This document shows positions 43,414-52,202 of a stretch of DNA of 64,000 nucleotides, in pieces. The translations under genes were made by a program, and so were the position numbers. The stretch is from contig JAHRWA010000023.1 of NCBI GenBank assembly GCA_019090455.1, positions 1-64,000 of the forward strand. Reading direction: 5' to 3'. The notes under the pieces are model-generated. The model made no database searches. It saw nothing but the letters and a program-made list of their open reading frames with translations, and was not told the DNA's origin. Numbering within the stretch: position 1 is the first letter of the stretch; every line of letters begins with the position of its first letter. The DNA is from Pseudomonadales bacterium (GTDB lineage: Bacteria > Pseudomonadota > Gammaproteobacteria > Pseudomonadales > DC-out160).

Positions 43414-45042
43414 ATGAGAAAGATTTTCGTTTCTTTGTCTGCTCTATCATTGTTGATGGTTGCAATGATTTATACCTTTTGGCCTCCGGTAATCGGATTG
43501 CTTATGCTCATCGCACCTGTCATTGCTCTTGGTTTTTACGACATGTTACAGACTCGGCATTCTCTCAAGCGTACTTTTCCTTTGGTTGCTAGAGGTCGTT
43601 GGCTAATGGAATTTGCCCGACCTTTTTTAAGGCAGTATTTTTTTGAGTCAGAGACAGACGGGGCGCCAATTAACCGAATGTTTCGATCCGTCATTTATCA
43701 ACGGGCTAAAGGAGAGCTTGATACCATACCTTACGGTACTAAGGTGGACACATTGCGAGTGGGATACGAGTGGATTGGCCACTCCTTGGCTGCTAGACAC
43801 ATTCATGATGGCGATCCCATTCCGCAAGTCATTGTTGGTGGAAAGGATTGCCTGCAACCGTATTCGGCCAGTATTCTTAATATTTCAGCAATGAGTTTTG
43901 GATCGTTGAGTAATAATGCGATTGAGGCATTAAATAAAGGAGCGAGTCTCGGGGGGTTTTATCACAATACAGGAGAGGGAAGTGTGAGCGCTTATCACCT
44001 CGAACACGGTGGTGATTTAGTTTGGCAAATCGGTACCGGTTATTTTGGCTGTCGCGATAGTGTGGGGAATTTTTCAGCTGAATTATTTCAGAACATGGCG
44101 GCCCACAGTGCTATCAAAATGATTGAAATTAAATTATCACAAGGTGCAAAGCCAGGCCATGGAGGTATTCTACCTGCCGCAAAAAATACGGTTGAAATAG
44201 CGGGTATAAGAGGGGTGGAGCCGAATTCCGTTGTCAATTCACCATCGGCGCATCGCGCTTTCTCTACCCCTTTAGAAATGATGACTTTTATTCAGCAGCT
44301 TCGAGATTTGTCGGCAGGCAAGCCTATTGGGATTAAACTGGCGGTGGGTCGGAAAAGTGAATTTGTCTCTTTATGTAAAGCGATGATGCACAGCGGAATA
44401 AGTCCAGACTTCATTACCGTAGATGGAGGCGAAGGTGGCACAGGAGCAGCGCCTTTAGAATATTCTAATTCAGTGGGCATGCCTTTACGCGAAGCATTGT
44501 CATTTGTCAGTGACGTATTGATTGGATTTAATCTCAAGAATGAGATTAAAGTTATTGCTAGCGGTAAGACATTTACCGGTTTTCATTTAGTGAAGAATTT
44601 TGCGATAGGGGCTGATATCTGCAATAGCGCCAGAGGAATGATGACAGCTCTAGGATGTGTCCAATCATTGGTGTGTAATACCAATGAGTGTCCCGTGGGC
44701 ATTGCCACGCAAAACCCTGATTTAGTGATTGGTCTGGTTGTTAATGATAAAGCATCTCGTATCGCACGATATCATACAGCGACGGTCAGGGCGGCTTTGG
44801 AGATTGTGGCGTCAGCGGGTTTAGTCGGCCCCAGTCAGTTGAATCGTTCACATATTTTTAGGCGTGTGAGTCAAACGAAATACCGACGCTATGATGAAAT
44901 TTACCCTTATCCCGATAAGGGATGTTTATTGAAAGATAAATACCCGTCATTATTTTCACAAGAAATGTGTGAAGCTTCCATTGATAGCTTTCATCCTCAA
45001 GATTGTTACGCTGAGACGATGACAGGCTTAGCCAAGATTTAA
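43414..45042 (+). CDS. membrane-anchored FMN-binding glutamate synthase-like protein
   Basis: 542 residues. Two hydrophobic segments open the protein (about 5-47: 'SLLMVAMIYTFW', 'IGLLMLIAPVIALGFYDML'). The rest is the FMN/Fe-S domain of glutamate synthase large subunits: 'ISAMSFGSLSNNAIEALNKGA', 'NTGEGSVSAYH', 'KPGHGGILPAAKNT', 'VDGGEGGTGAAPLEYSNSVGMPL' and a Cys cluster 'CVQSLVCNTNECPVGIATQ' for a 3Fe-4S centre. There is no amidotransferase domain and no FAD subunit nearby, so it is probably not a complete glutamate synthase. This single-domain group is widespread in marine and Pseudomonas-type bacteria; the electron donor and substrate are unknown. Confidence 0.9.
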   Translation: MRKIFVSLSALSLLMVAMIYTFWPPVIGLLMLIAPVIALGFYDMLQTRHSLKRTFPLVARGRWLMEFARPFLRQYFFESETDGAPINRMFRSVIYQRAKGELDTIPYGTKVDTLRVGYEWIGHSLAARHIHDGDPIPQVIVGGKDCLQPYSASILNISAMSFGSLSNNAIEALNKGASLGGFYHNTGEGSVSAYHLEHGGDLVWQIGTGYFGCRDSVGNFSAELFQNMAAHSAIKMIEIKLSQGAKPGHGGILPAAKNTVEIAGIRGVEPNSVVNSPSAHRAFSTPLEMMTFIQQLRDLSAGKPIGIKLAVGRKSEFVSLCKAMMHSGISPDFITVDGGEGGTGAAPLEYSNSVGMPLREALSFVSDVLIGFNLKNEIKVIASGKTFTGFHLVKNFAIGADICNSARGMMTALGCVQSLVCNTNECPVGIATQNPDLVIGLVVNDKASRIARYHTATVRAALEIVASAGLVGPSQLNRSHIFRRVSQTKYRRYDEIYPYPDKGCLLKDKYPSLFSQEMCEASIDSFHPQDCYAETMTGLAKI

Positions 45043-45306
45043 AATCGATGATTGCCGCGATTAGCTATTCCAGTTAAATAAAAACAGTCTATTAAATAGT
45101 AATTTAACTTCGCATGATTTTTCTGCCTCAATGGGCGCCAAGATTACGGCGTATAAATCACATAATGCTGACGAAAAAAAATTTGTGACCCGTTTCTATA
45201 TTCTGAGAGCTGACGCTTTTTCTGATTAGTTTTAGTCCTATAATTGAAAAAGGTGTAGAAATCTCGTCATTATTTTTTCTACCTTAACGTTACGGAGTAG
45301 ATTCTA

Positions 45307-47844
45307 ATGTTTAAAGGTTCTAAATCAGGGTCTATTAAAGCCGTTAAAGTGATGAGTCGTCCTGAGGTTGGAGTTTTGTCGAGTCCTGTAGAAAAAGTGA
45401 GAATCATTAGCACCAAAGGGCTGCTTAATTTGTTAGGCGATATGTTTGATCAAGCAGACGATACGCTTTTTCAAATGGCGGATCGAGCAGAAAATAATAT
45501 CGAACAAAACCACTATTTCGAATCCATGCGGGAAATTCGGGTAAAACGTCGAGGAGTAGAGAGTTGTTTCGTGCAACAGATTGATCGGTGTTTCAAAACG
45601 TTGCCGACATTAACAGAAACAACCCAAGGTAAAACAGGGTTTGAAGCTATCAGTGTCGATACGCTGTCGATTGTCAAAAATGATGAGCTGGAAGAAAGTG
45701 TAGCTATTGATGCTATGGTTGCAAAAGCACGAAACAACAATATATCTGAATTGTCGACGCTGAGTCTTAGAATAGATGCCTTGTTGCCTTATGTGCAATT
45801 CACCCTAGAGAATAACCCGATTGATCCGAAGCAAATTTGCAGCGCTTTTGCAGAAGCGTCAAAAATGTTTGAGCTAGAAATAAAGGCGAAGCTAATACTG
45901 TTTAAATTATTTGATAAAAAAGTGCTAGCCAATATTGGGCAAGTGATACAGGCTTCCAATCAATCACTAGTTGACGATAATATTTTGCCCAGTTTAACTT
46001 ACGAGAAAGTTCAGGAGAAAAAGCGATTAGACAGCGCAATCCAAAAAGAACACCCAGCGGCGAATAAAAGCTCGGTAACGATGGTTTCCCAAAATCAAAT
46101 AGAGAATGAACGTTTTATTGAAGAGAACGCAGCATCTGAAGATATACCGACTTTAATACAAGTGGCTCCTCCTGATGGTATTGAGCAGGTTACAAGAAAC
46201 CTTCGGCCAATATCGAATTGTTCGGGCAAAGGTGGAGGTGCAATCTCGCCGTTAATCTCTTCAGTGGATATGGGTGCTCGTCAGACGCATGTTCAAAAAA
46301 TATTACCCCAATCTCAATTGCTATCAATCTTAAATGAATTACAAAACTCTTCGTTGCAAATAGCGCTGGATCAGTTTAGTGATTCTAGCATTGGCGAAGC
46401 ATCTAGTTCTAGCCTTGATATCCGTAGTGCCATTCATGATATTTTACATTCAAAGCAGCAATCAAAATCTCAAAGTATGATTTCTCAAGGCAATAATTTT
46501 CAAGCCAATAATGACTTTCAAGACAACAAGGTTGCTGTTGGAAAAAACGATAATGACATCATCAATTTGGTTGCCATGTTGTTCGAATTTATTTTGGATG
46601 ATCGGAATATGCCAGAAGCGGTTAAATCGAGAATAAGCCGATTGCAAATTCCAGTTTTGAAAGTTGCTATTATGGATCATAGTTTTATAAATCATGCGAC
46701 ACATCCCTTGAGACGTTTGCTGAACCAGTTAGCTCAAGCCGGAGTGGGGTTGGGTGGAAAAGAGGATTATGCTCAAGATAAACTACATAATAAACTGGAT
46801 GAAGTGATTACCCGAATATTAACCGAGTTTGAAACGGGTGCAGAATTGTTCGATGAATTGCTTGAAGATTTTAATGATTTTATTGAATCTGAAGAGCGGC
46901 GCACACGGATTATTGAACAAAGGACAAAGGATTCAGAAGAAGGTAAAGCGAGGGCCGAGCAAGCGAGAGATGAGACAGCGCGCATCTTGCATGACAAAAT
47001 TAAGGGTGCCAATATTCCCTCTGAACTGGCTAAGATGTTATCTGGCCCGTGGTCAAACTACCTATTTCTTCTTTTCTTAAAATACGGGAAAAATAATGAT
47101 CAATGGAAGGAAGGGGTTCAAACGGTTGATGATTTAATCTGGAGTATCCAACCTAAAGAAAACCGGACCGATCGAGAGAAACTGTTATTGACTATTCCTG
47201 GGCTATTGAGAGACTTAAAGCAAGGGTTGGAAATGGTATCTTATAGCCCTCTTGAAATGAGTATTCTATTTGATGAATTGAAAAGGATTCATCAGGTTTG
47301 TGCTCGTAGTTCGACTTCCAGGAAAGTGAAAACGGTTAGAGCGAAGAAGGTGAGCGAAAATGAATTCGTTGCCAATCTCGACGCGAATTCTTCAGCCGGT
47401 AAATTAAATTTATCTACGTCCCAATCGGTTACCCATGTGGACAACATTAATGGTTCAATTCGATCCCATGAAGATGCCGAGGCTTTATGTAAAGAAATAT
47501 CAGATTTAGACAGCGAGAACAATGGCAAGCAAGTCACCAGTGGTCACAGTGATGCTTTTTTGGAGCACGCGAATTCACTGCAAGTCGGAGCATGGGTTGA
47601 ATTTATAACCGAAGATCATTCTTCGGTGCGTTGTAAGTTGGCCGCGAAAATCAAAGCTGTTGATAAGTTGATATTTGTGAATCGAGCAGGCGTGAAAGTT
47701 TTGGAAAAAACTACCTCTGAACTCAGCGCCGAGTTGGAGCAAGGCGTAGTTAAATTTCTTGATGATGCTATGTTATTTGACCGGGCGTTAGAATCCGTCA
47801 TTGGAACGCTACGTAAAAGTGAAACAACGCGCCAATTTGTTTAG
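45307..47844 (+). CDS. DUF1631 family protein
   Basis: 845 residues, mostly alpha-helical, with Gln/Ser/Asn-rich linkers around 230-400. The DUF1631 signatures are seen in 'LQIPVLKVAIMDHSFINHATHPLRRLLNQLAQAG' near 455-490 and in the C-terminal 'LQVGAWVEFITEDHSSVRCKLAAKIKAVDKLIFVNRAGVKVLE', a PilZ-like beta-barrel. No enzyme motif is visible. A cyclic-di-GMP-binding role is suggested by the C-terminal fold but the RxxxR and D/NxSxxG residues of PilZ are not evident. The gene is convergent with yqgF, with only 4 bp between their stops, and has a 264-bp upstream gap holding a TATAAT box at 45239-45244. Confidence 0.85.
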   Translation: MFKGSKSGSIKAVKVMSRPEVGVLSSPVEKVRIISTKGLLNLLGDMFDQADDTLFQMADRAENNIEQNHYFESMREIRVKRRGVESCFVQQIDRCFKTLPTLTETTQGKTGFEAISVDTLSIVKNDELEESVAIDAMVAKARNNNISELSTLSLRIDALLPYVQFTLENNPIDPKQICSAFAEASKMFELEIKAKLILFKLFDKKVLANIGQVIQASNQSLVDDNILPSLTYEKVQEKKRLDSAIQKEHPAANKSSVTMVSQNQIENERFIEENAASEDIPTLIQVAPPDGIEQVTRNLRPISNCSGKGGGAISPLISSVDMGARQTHVQKILPQSQLLSILNELQNSSLQIALDQFSDSSIGEASSSSLDIRSAIHDILHSKQQSKSQSMISQGNNFQANNDFQDNKVAVGKNDNDIINLVAMLFEFILDDRNMPEAVKSRISRLQIPVLKVAIMDHSFINHATHPLRRLLNQLAQAGVGLGGKEDYAQDKLHNKLDEVITRILTEFETGAELFDELLEDFNDFIESEERRTRIIEQRTKDSEEGKARAEQARDETARILHDKIKGANIPSELAKMLSGPWSNYLFLLFLKYGKNNDQWKEGVQTVDDLIWSIQPKENRTDREKLLLTIPGLLRDLKQGLEMVSYSPLEMSILFDELKRIHQVCARSSTSRKVKTVRAKKVSENEFVANLDANSSAGKLNLSTSQSVTHVDNINGSIRSHEDAEALCKEISDLDSENNGKQVTSGHSDAFLEHANSLQVGAWVEFITEDHSSVRCKLAAKIKAVDKLIFVNRAGVKVLEKTTSELSAELEQGVVKFLDDAMLFDRALESVIGTLRKSETTRQFV

Positions 47845-47848
47845 CCAT

Positions 47849-48301
47849 TTAAAAACCGGCATACCAGCTCTCTATGATGAGGGCTGCAGCGAGACTATCA
47901 ATCGGTGACTTTGCTGCGGGTCCTGCCTGCTGCGCGGCTTCAAAGCTAGATAGCCTTTCGTCCATTAAAAAAGCAGGTCGATGAAAACGGCCATTCAATC
48001 GATTGGCAAATTTTCTCGCTCTAATGCTCATCTCACTCTCACTGCCGTCCATATTGATGGGCAACCCCACAACAAAAGCATCAGGCTGCCATTCCTGAAT
48101 CAGTTGCTCAATGGTTTGCCAATGGGGGGTGCCATCTTTTGCTTTGATAATCTGTAATGGATTAGCGGTACCTGTGATGGATTGCCCTATAGCAATTCCA
48201 ATTTTAATGGTGCCATAGTCAAATCCCAGGACGGTGCTAGGCGCGCTTTTTGGTCGTTCTGGCGCGGGTGCTTGTTTGGGTATGGTTGGTTGTTCTGCCA
48301 T
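47849..48301 (-). CDS. yqgF: Holliday junction resolvase-like protein YqgF/RuvX
   Basis: 150 residues. RNase H-like core with the catalytic residues: 'VLGFDYGTIKIGIAIGQ', 'FVVGLPINMDGSES' and 'LMDERLSSFEA', ending in 'SPIDSLAAALIIESWY'. Members act in processing the 5' end of pre-16S rRNA and may cut branched DNA. About 20 N-terminal residues rich in Pro, Lys and Ala are extra. The start is followed upstream (on the other side of the gene) by an 18-bp tandem repeat. Together with yqgE it is an ancient gene pair; here 113 bp separate them. Confidence 0.95.
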   Translation of the reverse strand: MAEQPTIPKQAPAPERPKSAPSTVLGFDYGTIKIGIAIGQSITGTANPLQIIKAKDGTPHWQTIEQLIQEWQPDAFVVGLPINMDGSESEMSIRARKFANRLNGRFHRPAFLMDERLSSFEAAQQAGPAAKSPIDSLAAALIIESWYAGF

Positions 48302-48307
48302 AGCGGG

Positions 48308-48343
48308 TAGTTAGGGTGTAATGGATAGTTAGGGTGTAGTGGA
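48308..48343. repeat. 18-bp tandem repeat x2 upstream of yqgF
   Basis: TAGTTAGGGTGTAATGGA (48308-48325) and TAGTTAGGGTGTAGTGGA (48326-48343) differ at one base; a partial third unit follows to about 48360. The repeat sits in the yqgE-yqgF gap, 7 bp before the yqgF start codon on the minus strand, where it could affect the ribosome-binding region. Confidence 0.65.
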
Positions 48344-48414
48344 TAAGTTAGTGAGTAGTGCCTAAGCAAACCACATTTAATGTGAACTTAGAATTGCCTG
48401 TGCCGAATTGACTC

Positions 48415-48978
48415 TTAAGCGTGCCCCACACTAGTGGACATCAAATTAATATCGACTCCGATGAGACTGGCTGCTGATTGCCACCGCTGCTCGAAAGGGG
48501 TATCAAAAATGATGTGGGGAGAAGCATCTATACTTAACCAGGCATTGGCGGCGAATTCATCATCTAATTGCCCTGCATCCCATCCTGCATAACCTAAAGC
48601 GACTAAATATTTGCTGGGACCCTCGTTGTGTGCGATTGCTTCTAAGATATCGATGGAAGTTGTCATGTTGATGTCATCGGTTATTTCTGTAGAGGCTTTC
48701 CATTTCGCTTGCTCGTTGTGAATGACAAAGCCTCGGTCAGTTTGCACAGGACCTCCGCTATACACGATATTATTGCTGGGCTGTAGTTGCGGGTTTTCTA
48801 CCTGAATGTGCTGGAAGATATCGCCAAGGCTGAGATCCAATGGCTTGTTCAAGACGATGCCCATTGCTCCGTTAGCATTATGTTCACACACGAAGGTGAT
48901 GGTGTGTGAAAACATAGGGTCCACTAAATGTGGCATGGCAATGAGAAATTGATTTTTTAAGCTCGTTTCTTGATTCAT
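48415..48978 (-). CDS. yqgE: YqgE/AlgH family protein
   Basis: 187 residues of the YqgE/AlgH family (UPF0301): 'KNQFLIAMPHLVDPMFSHTITFVCEHNANGAMGIVLNKPLDLSL' is diagnostic, with 'VYSGGPVQTDRGFVIH' and 'LVALGYAGWDAGQLDDEFAANAWL'. In Pseudomonas the homologue AlgH was linked to alginate regulation; the molecular function is unknown. It is the first of the yqgE-yqgF pair and lies 74 bp after tonB on the same strand. Confidence 0.95.
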   Translation of the reverse strand: MNQETSLKNQFLIAMPHLVDPMFSHTITFVCEHNANGAMGIVLNKPLDLSLGDIFQHIQVENPQLQPSNNIVYSGGPVQTDRGFVIHNEQAKWKASTEITDDINMTTSIDILEAIAHNEGPSKYLVALGYAGWDAGQLDDEFAANAWLSIDASPHIIFDTPFEQRWQSAASLIGVDINLMSTSVGHA

Positions 48979-49051
48979 GTTCCTAGTATTAGGGCAATCT
49001 ATCAGCTATGCAAGTTCCGGTCATATTTATGATTCCAAGGGCAAGGATTTA

Positions 49052-49972
49052 TCAATGCGTGGATATATATTGACCTTCTTCAAACTGCCAGGTACGAATA
49101 ATTTCTAGAATGTCAGTGCTTTTACGGATTTCCTCGGGGAAGGGGTCGAACGGTGCAGATGAGTAAACGATAGTTTTCGCTGCTTGATCTAATTGTAGGT
49201 GACCGGAGGAGCGCAATATTTTAATGTTATCCACTGTGCCGTCGGCATTGACTGCAACGAGCATCATCAACGTTCCAAAGATGCCGGAGAGGTTTAGCTG
49301 CTGGTAGTTCTTGTTACCAGTCCACTCAATTTTATTTCGCCATTTTTCTAAATAGTAGGCATCTGTGGAGGCTTTGGTGGACGCTGCTGTTAATTGACGC
49401 CGTCGTGGTCTTTTGGCAAAAGCTTGCTTCTGCTCTTTAAGTTGGGCTTCCAGTGATGCAATTTCCATATTGCGTTGCCAAAGGGAGAGAGCTGCACTTT
49501 GGGCGGCATTCTGCTCTTGGGTGTTCTCAATTGTTGTCATTGAAGTGGAAAATAATTTAGTTCGTGCCGTAGTGGTTACGACCTGCTGCTCTTTTATCAC
49601 TGGTAATGGAGCAGCAGCTTGTTCATGTCGTTGGACTTCTCGAATCACATTATCTTGAAAGTCAGCTAACTCAGTGGTAGAGAGCACGGCTTTTTCATCA
49701 AGAGTCCCGCTACCCAGCTGGTTAGTTTGAGCTAAAAAATCGGCTTCTTCTGGTGCCTCTTCACTGCGGTATTGCGCCAGGGTCACTTCTAGAGAGCGAC
49801 TGATCGGGCGATCCTCATTCATTGACCAGCCAATTCCGACAATGAATACCGCATGTAAAACTACGGCGAGAAACAGTGTAAAGCTCATGCGGTCTGTCGA
49901 GGTGATCTGTACTGCGGCTGCTGTCATGCGAAGGGCATCATCATGTCTTAATTTAAAATAGGCACTCATCAA
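49052..49972 (-). CDS. tonB: TonB-like energy transducer
   Basis: 306 residues. One membrane anchor ('FTLFLAVVLHAVFIVGIGW', about 31-49), a charged Gln/Glu-rich helical linker instead of the usual Pro-rich rod, and a TonB C-terminal domain: 'YYLEKWRNKIEWTGNKNYQ', 'GTLMMLVAVNADGTVDNIKILRSSGHLQLDQAA', ending 'DILEIIRTWQFEEG'. In Pseudomonas the homologue at this position (TonB3) is needed for twitching, which fits its place beside gshB and pilG. No exbB/exbD lie nearby. A 14-bp tandem repeat begins 3 bp upstream of its start. Confidence 0.9.
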   Translation of the reverse strand: MMSAYFKLRHDDALRMTAAAVQITSTDRMSFTLFLAVVLHAVFIVGIGWSMNEDRPISRSLEVTLAQYRSEEAPEEADFLAQTNQLGSGTLDEKAVLSTTELADFQDNVIREVQRHEQAAAPLPVIKEQQVVTTTARTKLFSTSMTTIENTQEQNAAQSAALSLWQRNMEIASLEAQLKEQKQAFAKRPRRRQLTAASTKASTDAYYLEKWRNKIEWTGNKNYQQLNLSGIFGTLMMLVAVNADGTVDNIKILRSSGHLQLDQAAKTIVYSSAPFDPFPEEIRKSTDILEIIRTWQFEEGQYISTH

Positions 49973-49974
49973 TG

Positions 49975-50030
49975 TACTGATACTGAAGTACTGATACTGA
50001 AGTACTTATATTGAAGTAATAATACTATAG
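49975..50030. repeat. 14-bp tandem repeat x4 between gshB and tonB
   Basis: TACTGATACTGAAG twice (49975-49988, 49989-50002), then TACTTATATTGAAG (50003-50016) and TAATAATACTATAG (50017-50030). Two copies are identical and the other two are drifted. The repeat touches the tonB start region on the minus strand. Confidence 0.75.
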
Positions 50031-50102
50031 ACGATTCGTGTTGTTATTGTCTGCGCCAGTGTCCGTGCTAGCGTCGGTGTTCGATATAGTGTTAGAGATA
50101 GA

Positions 50103-51050
50103 TCAATGGCGTAGCTTCCTCTCGATGCAATCCATGAGTGTCGCGCTAATATTGGTATCGTAGGCGGCGTCAATTTCTCGAATGCAGGTGGGGCTAGTGA
50201 TATTGATTTCTGTTACGTAATCGCCGATGACATCCAACCCCACCCATATTAGACCCTTTGCCTTTAGAGTGGGGGCAATTTGTTGGCAAATCCAACGGTC
50301 TCTCTCTGTAATTTCTTGGGCTCTGCCGGTTCCCCCTGCCGCTAGGTTGCCGCGTGTTTCTCCTTTTTCAGGAATTCGAGCTAGACAATAGGGTATCGGT
50401 TCGCCATCGACCAATAAAATACGTTTGTCACCTTCGCTAATTTCGGGGATAAAAGTTTGGGCCATGATAGGCATTGTGCCTAATTCCGTGAGTGTCTCAA
50501 TGATAACTGAAGTGTTGGGGTCTTTTTCTTTGACTCTGAAAATCGACATGCCTCCCATACCGTGTAGGGGTTTAAAAATAGTGTCTTTGTGTTTCCGAAC
50601 GAACTGGGTGAGTTGATTTTTATCCGCAGTGACTAAAGTGGGCGGGCAACATTGAGGAAACCGAGCAGTGAAAAGCTTCTCATTAAAGTCTCTTAAGGAT
50701 TGAGGCTTATTAACGATAAGACTACCGGCTAATTCGGCTAATTCTAAAATGTAAGTGGTATAGATGTATTGCATGTCAAATGGCGGGTCTTTACGCATGA
50801 GAATGACATCTAAATCTGATAAGGCTATTGTCGAACTTTCCCCAAATGAATACCATGCTTTTGCATTATCTCGGGGTGTAATTATTTTGACGTGGGCATA
50901 GGCACAGCCATTTTCGATGAAGAGGTCTTTTTGCTCCATGTAATAGATTGGCCAGCTTCTCTGATGAGCCTCTAACAACATGGCGAGACTACTATCCTTT
51001 TTATAATGAATGAATTCGATTGGATCCATCACAATTCCTAATTTAATCAT
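50103..51050 (-). CDS. gshB: glutathione synthetase
   Basis: 315 residues. N-terminal 'KLGIVMDPIEFIHYKKDSSLAMLLEAHQR', then 'MRKDPPFDMQYIYTTYILELAE', and the ATP-grasp part 'IFKPLHGMGGMSIFRV', 'MAQTFIPEISEGDKRILLVDGEPIPYCLARIP', 'NLAAGGTGRAQEIT' and 'VGLDVIGDYVTEINITSPTCIREID'. It ligates glycine to gamma-glutamylcysteine. The gene is divergent from pilG, separated by 292 bp that hold both promoters and a possible 44-codon open frame. The gshB-tonB-yqgE-yqgF order matches Pseudomonas. Confidence 0.96.
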   Translation of the reverse strand: MIKLGIVMDPIEFIHYKKDSSLAMLLEAHQRSWPIYYMEQKDLFIENGCAYAHVKIITPRDNAKAWYSFGESSTIALSDLDVILMRKDPPFDMQYIYTTYILELAELAGSLIVNKPQSLRDFNEKLFTARFPQCCPPTLVTADKNQLTQFVRKHKDTIFKPLHGMGGMSIFRVKEKDPNTSVIIETLTELGTMPIMAQTFIPEISEGDKRILLVDGEPIPYCLARIPEKGETRGNLAAGGTGRAQEITERDRWICQQIAPTLKAKGLIWVGLDVIGDYVTEINITSPTCIREIDAAYDTNISATLMDCIERKLRH

Positions 51051-51342
51051 GGTGCCTCTCTAAATATGTATTAGTCTTAAGGGTGGATCGGTGTAAAAAG
51101 CATCGTATCGTAATTGCATAATGACATGATTAGTGATGGTTCGCCTATCCAAGCAAGAGATTATAGGAGACGGCGAAAGGTAAGAAAACCCTAGTGGATC
51201 AATACAGGTCATGGAATGAAGGTCAAATGTGTGTTAAAAAATGCGGTTTGTGATTTTGAAGTTACGATTACAGAATACAACATGGATGAATGCGAGCAAT
51301 ACACAAATATAGAACCGCATATACAAGAACAAGGCTTCAGCA

Positions 51343-51738
51343 ATGAATGATAATTTTGAAAATTTAAAGGTAATGGTTATCGATGATAGTAAGACTATTC
51401 GTCGAACTGCCGAGACCTTATTGAAAAAAGCAGGTTGCTCCGTCGTGACTGCCACAGATGGTTTTGATGCACTTTCAAAAATAGCCGATACCCATCCCAG
51501 CATTATATTTGTAGATATAATGATGCCAAGACTTGATGGCTATCAAACCTGTGCACTGATCAAGAATAATAGCTCTTTTAAATCCACACCCGTTATTATG
51601 TTATCGAGTAAAGATGGTTTGTTTGATAAAGCGAAAGGACGCATTGTCGGTTCTGATCAGTACCTGACAAAGCCTTTTAGTAAAGAGGAGCTCCTAGGAG
51701 CAATTCGTGACCATGTTAAGACAGACGAGATGACTTGA
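51343..51738 (+). CDS. pilG: twitching motility response regulator PilG
   Basis: 131 residues, a single receiver domain. Acidic pocket 'MVIDDSKTIRRTAETLLKKAG', phosphorylated Asp in 'IIFVDIMMPRLDGYQTCALIK', conserved Thr/Ser in 'PVIMLSSKDGLFDKA' and Lys in 'QYLTKPFSKEELL'. In Pseudomonas PilG, the CheY-like output of the Pil-Chp system, promotes pilus extension and cAMP synthesis. First gene of the pilGHIJK-chpAB operon. AAGG stands upstream of the start. Confidence 0.96.
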   Translation: MNDNFENLKVMVIDDSKTIRRTAETLLKKAGCSVVTATDGFDALSKIADTHPSIIFVDIMMPRLDGYQTCALIKNNSSFKSTPVIMLSSKDGLFDKAKGRIVGSDQYLTKPFSKEELLGAIRDHVKTDEMT

Positions 51739-51781
51739 TGATGAGTACCATAGCAAGCAATAACAATAATTCGGGGGATAT

Positions 51782-52156
51782 ATGACTCGTATTTTGATAG
51801 TAGATGATTCGCCGACAGAAACTTACAAGTTTAAGGCAATGTTAGAAAAACACGGATATGAAATTTTAGAAGCGATAAATGGCGCTGACGGTGTTGCAAA
51901 AGCGCGAGAAGAAATGCCCGATGTCGTTTTGATGGATGTGGTAATGCCTGGGCTCAATGGTTTTCAGGCAACTCGCCAATTAACGAAAGGAGCGGAAACG
52001 GCTCATATTCCTATCGTGATTATCACCACAAAAGATCAGGAAACGGATCGCGTGTGGGGTCGGCGTCAGGGTGCGAGCGACTATCTCACCAAACCGGTGG
52101 ATGAATCAATTTTGATTAAAACAATCGAGCGTGTGCTCAATAGTGAGTCTCAGTAA
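51782..52156 (+). CDS. pilH: twitching motility response regulator PilH
   Basis: 124 residues, again a lone receiver domain: 'ILIVDDSPTETYKFKAMLEKHGYEI', Asp in 'VVLMDVVMPGLNGFQATRQLT', Thr-Thr in 'IVIITTKDQETDRVWGRRQGASDYLTKPV'. The 'RVWGRRQGA' segment is typical of PilH. It is thought to act as a phosphate sink and to favour retraction. It lies 43 bp after pilG, and the pair is followed by pilI in the standard order. Confidence 0.96.
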   Translation: MTRILIVDDSPTETYKFKAMLEKHGYEILEAINGADGVAKAREEMPDVVLMDVVMPGLNGFQATRQLTKGAETAHIPIVIITTKDQETDRVWGRRQGASDYLTKPVDESILIKTIERVLNSESQ

Positions 52157-52202
52157 AGAGAGCTTGATAATTATATTGCCTTAAAGGTAGATCTGGAGAA
52201 GT

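Noticed and set aside
43414..45042. Full glutamate synthase (gltB)
   Set aside because: At 542 residues it lacks the amidotransferase domain of GltB (about 1500 residues) and has N-terminal membrane segments.
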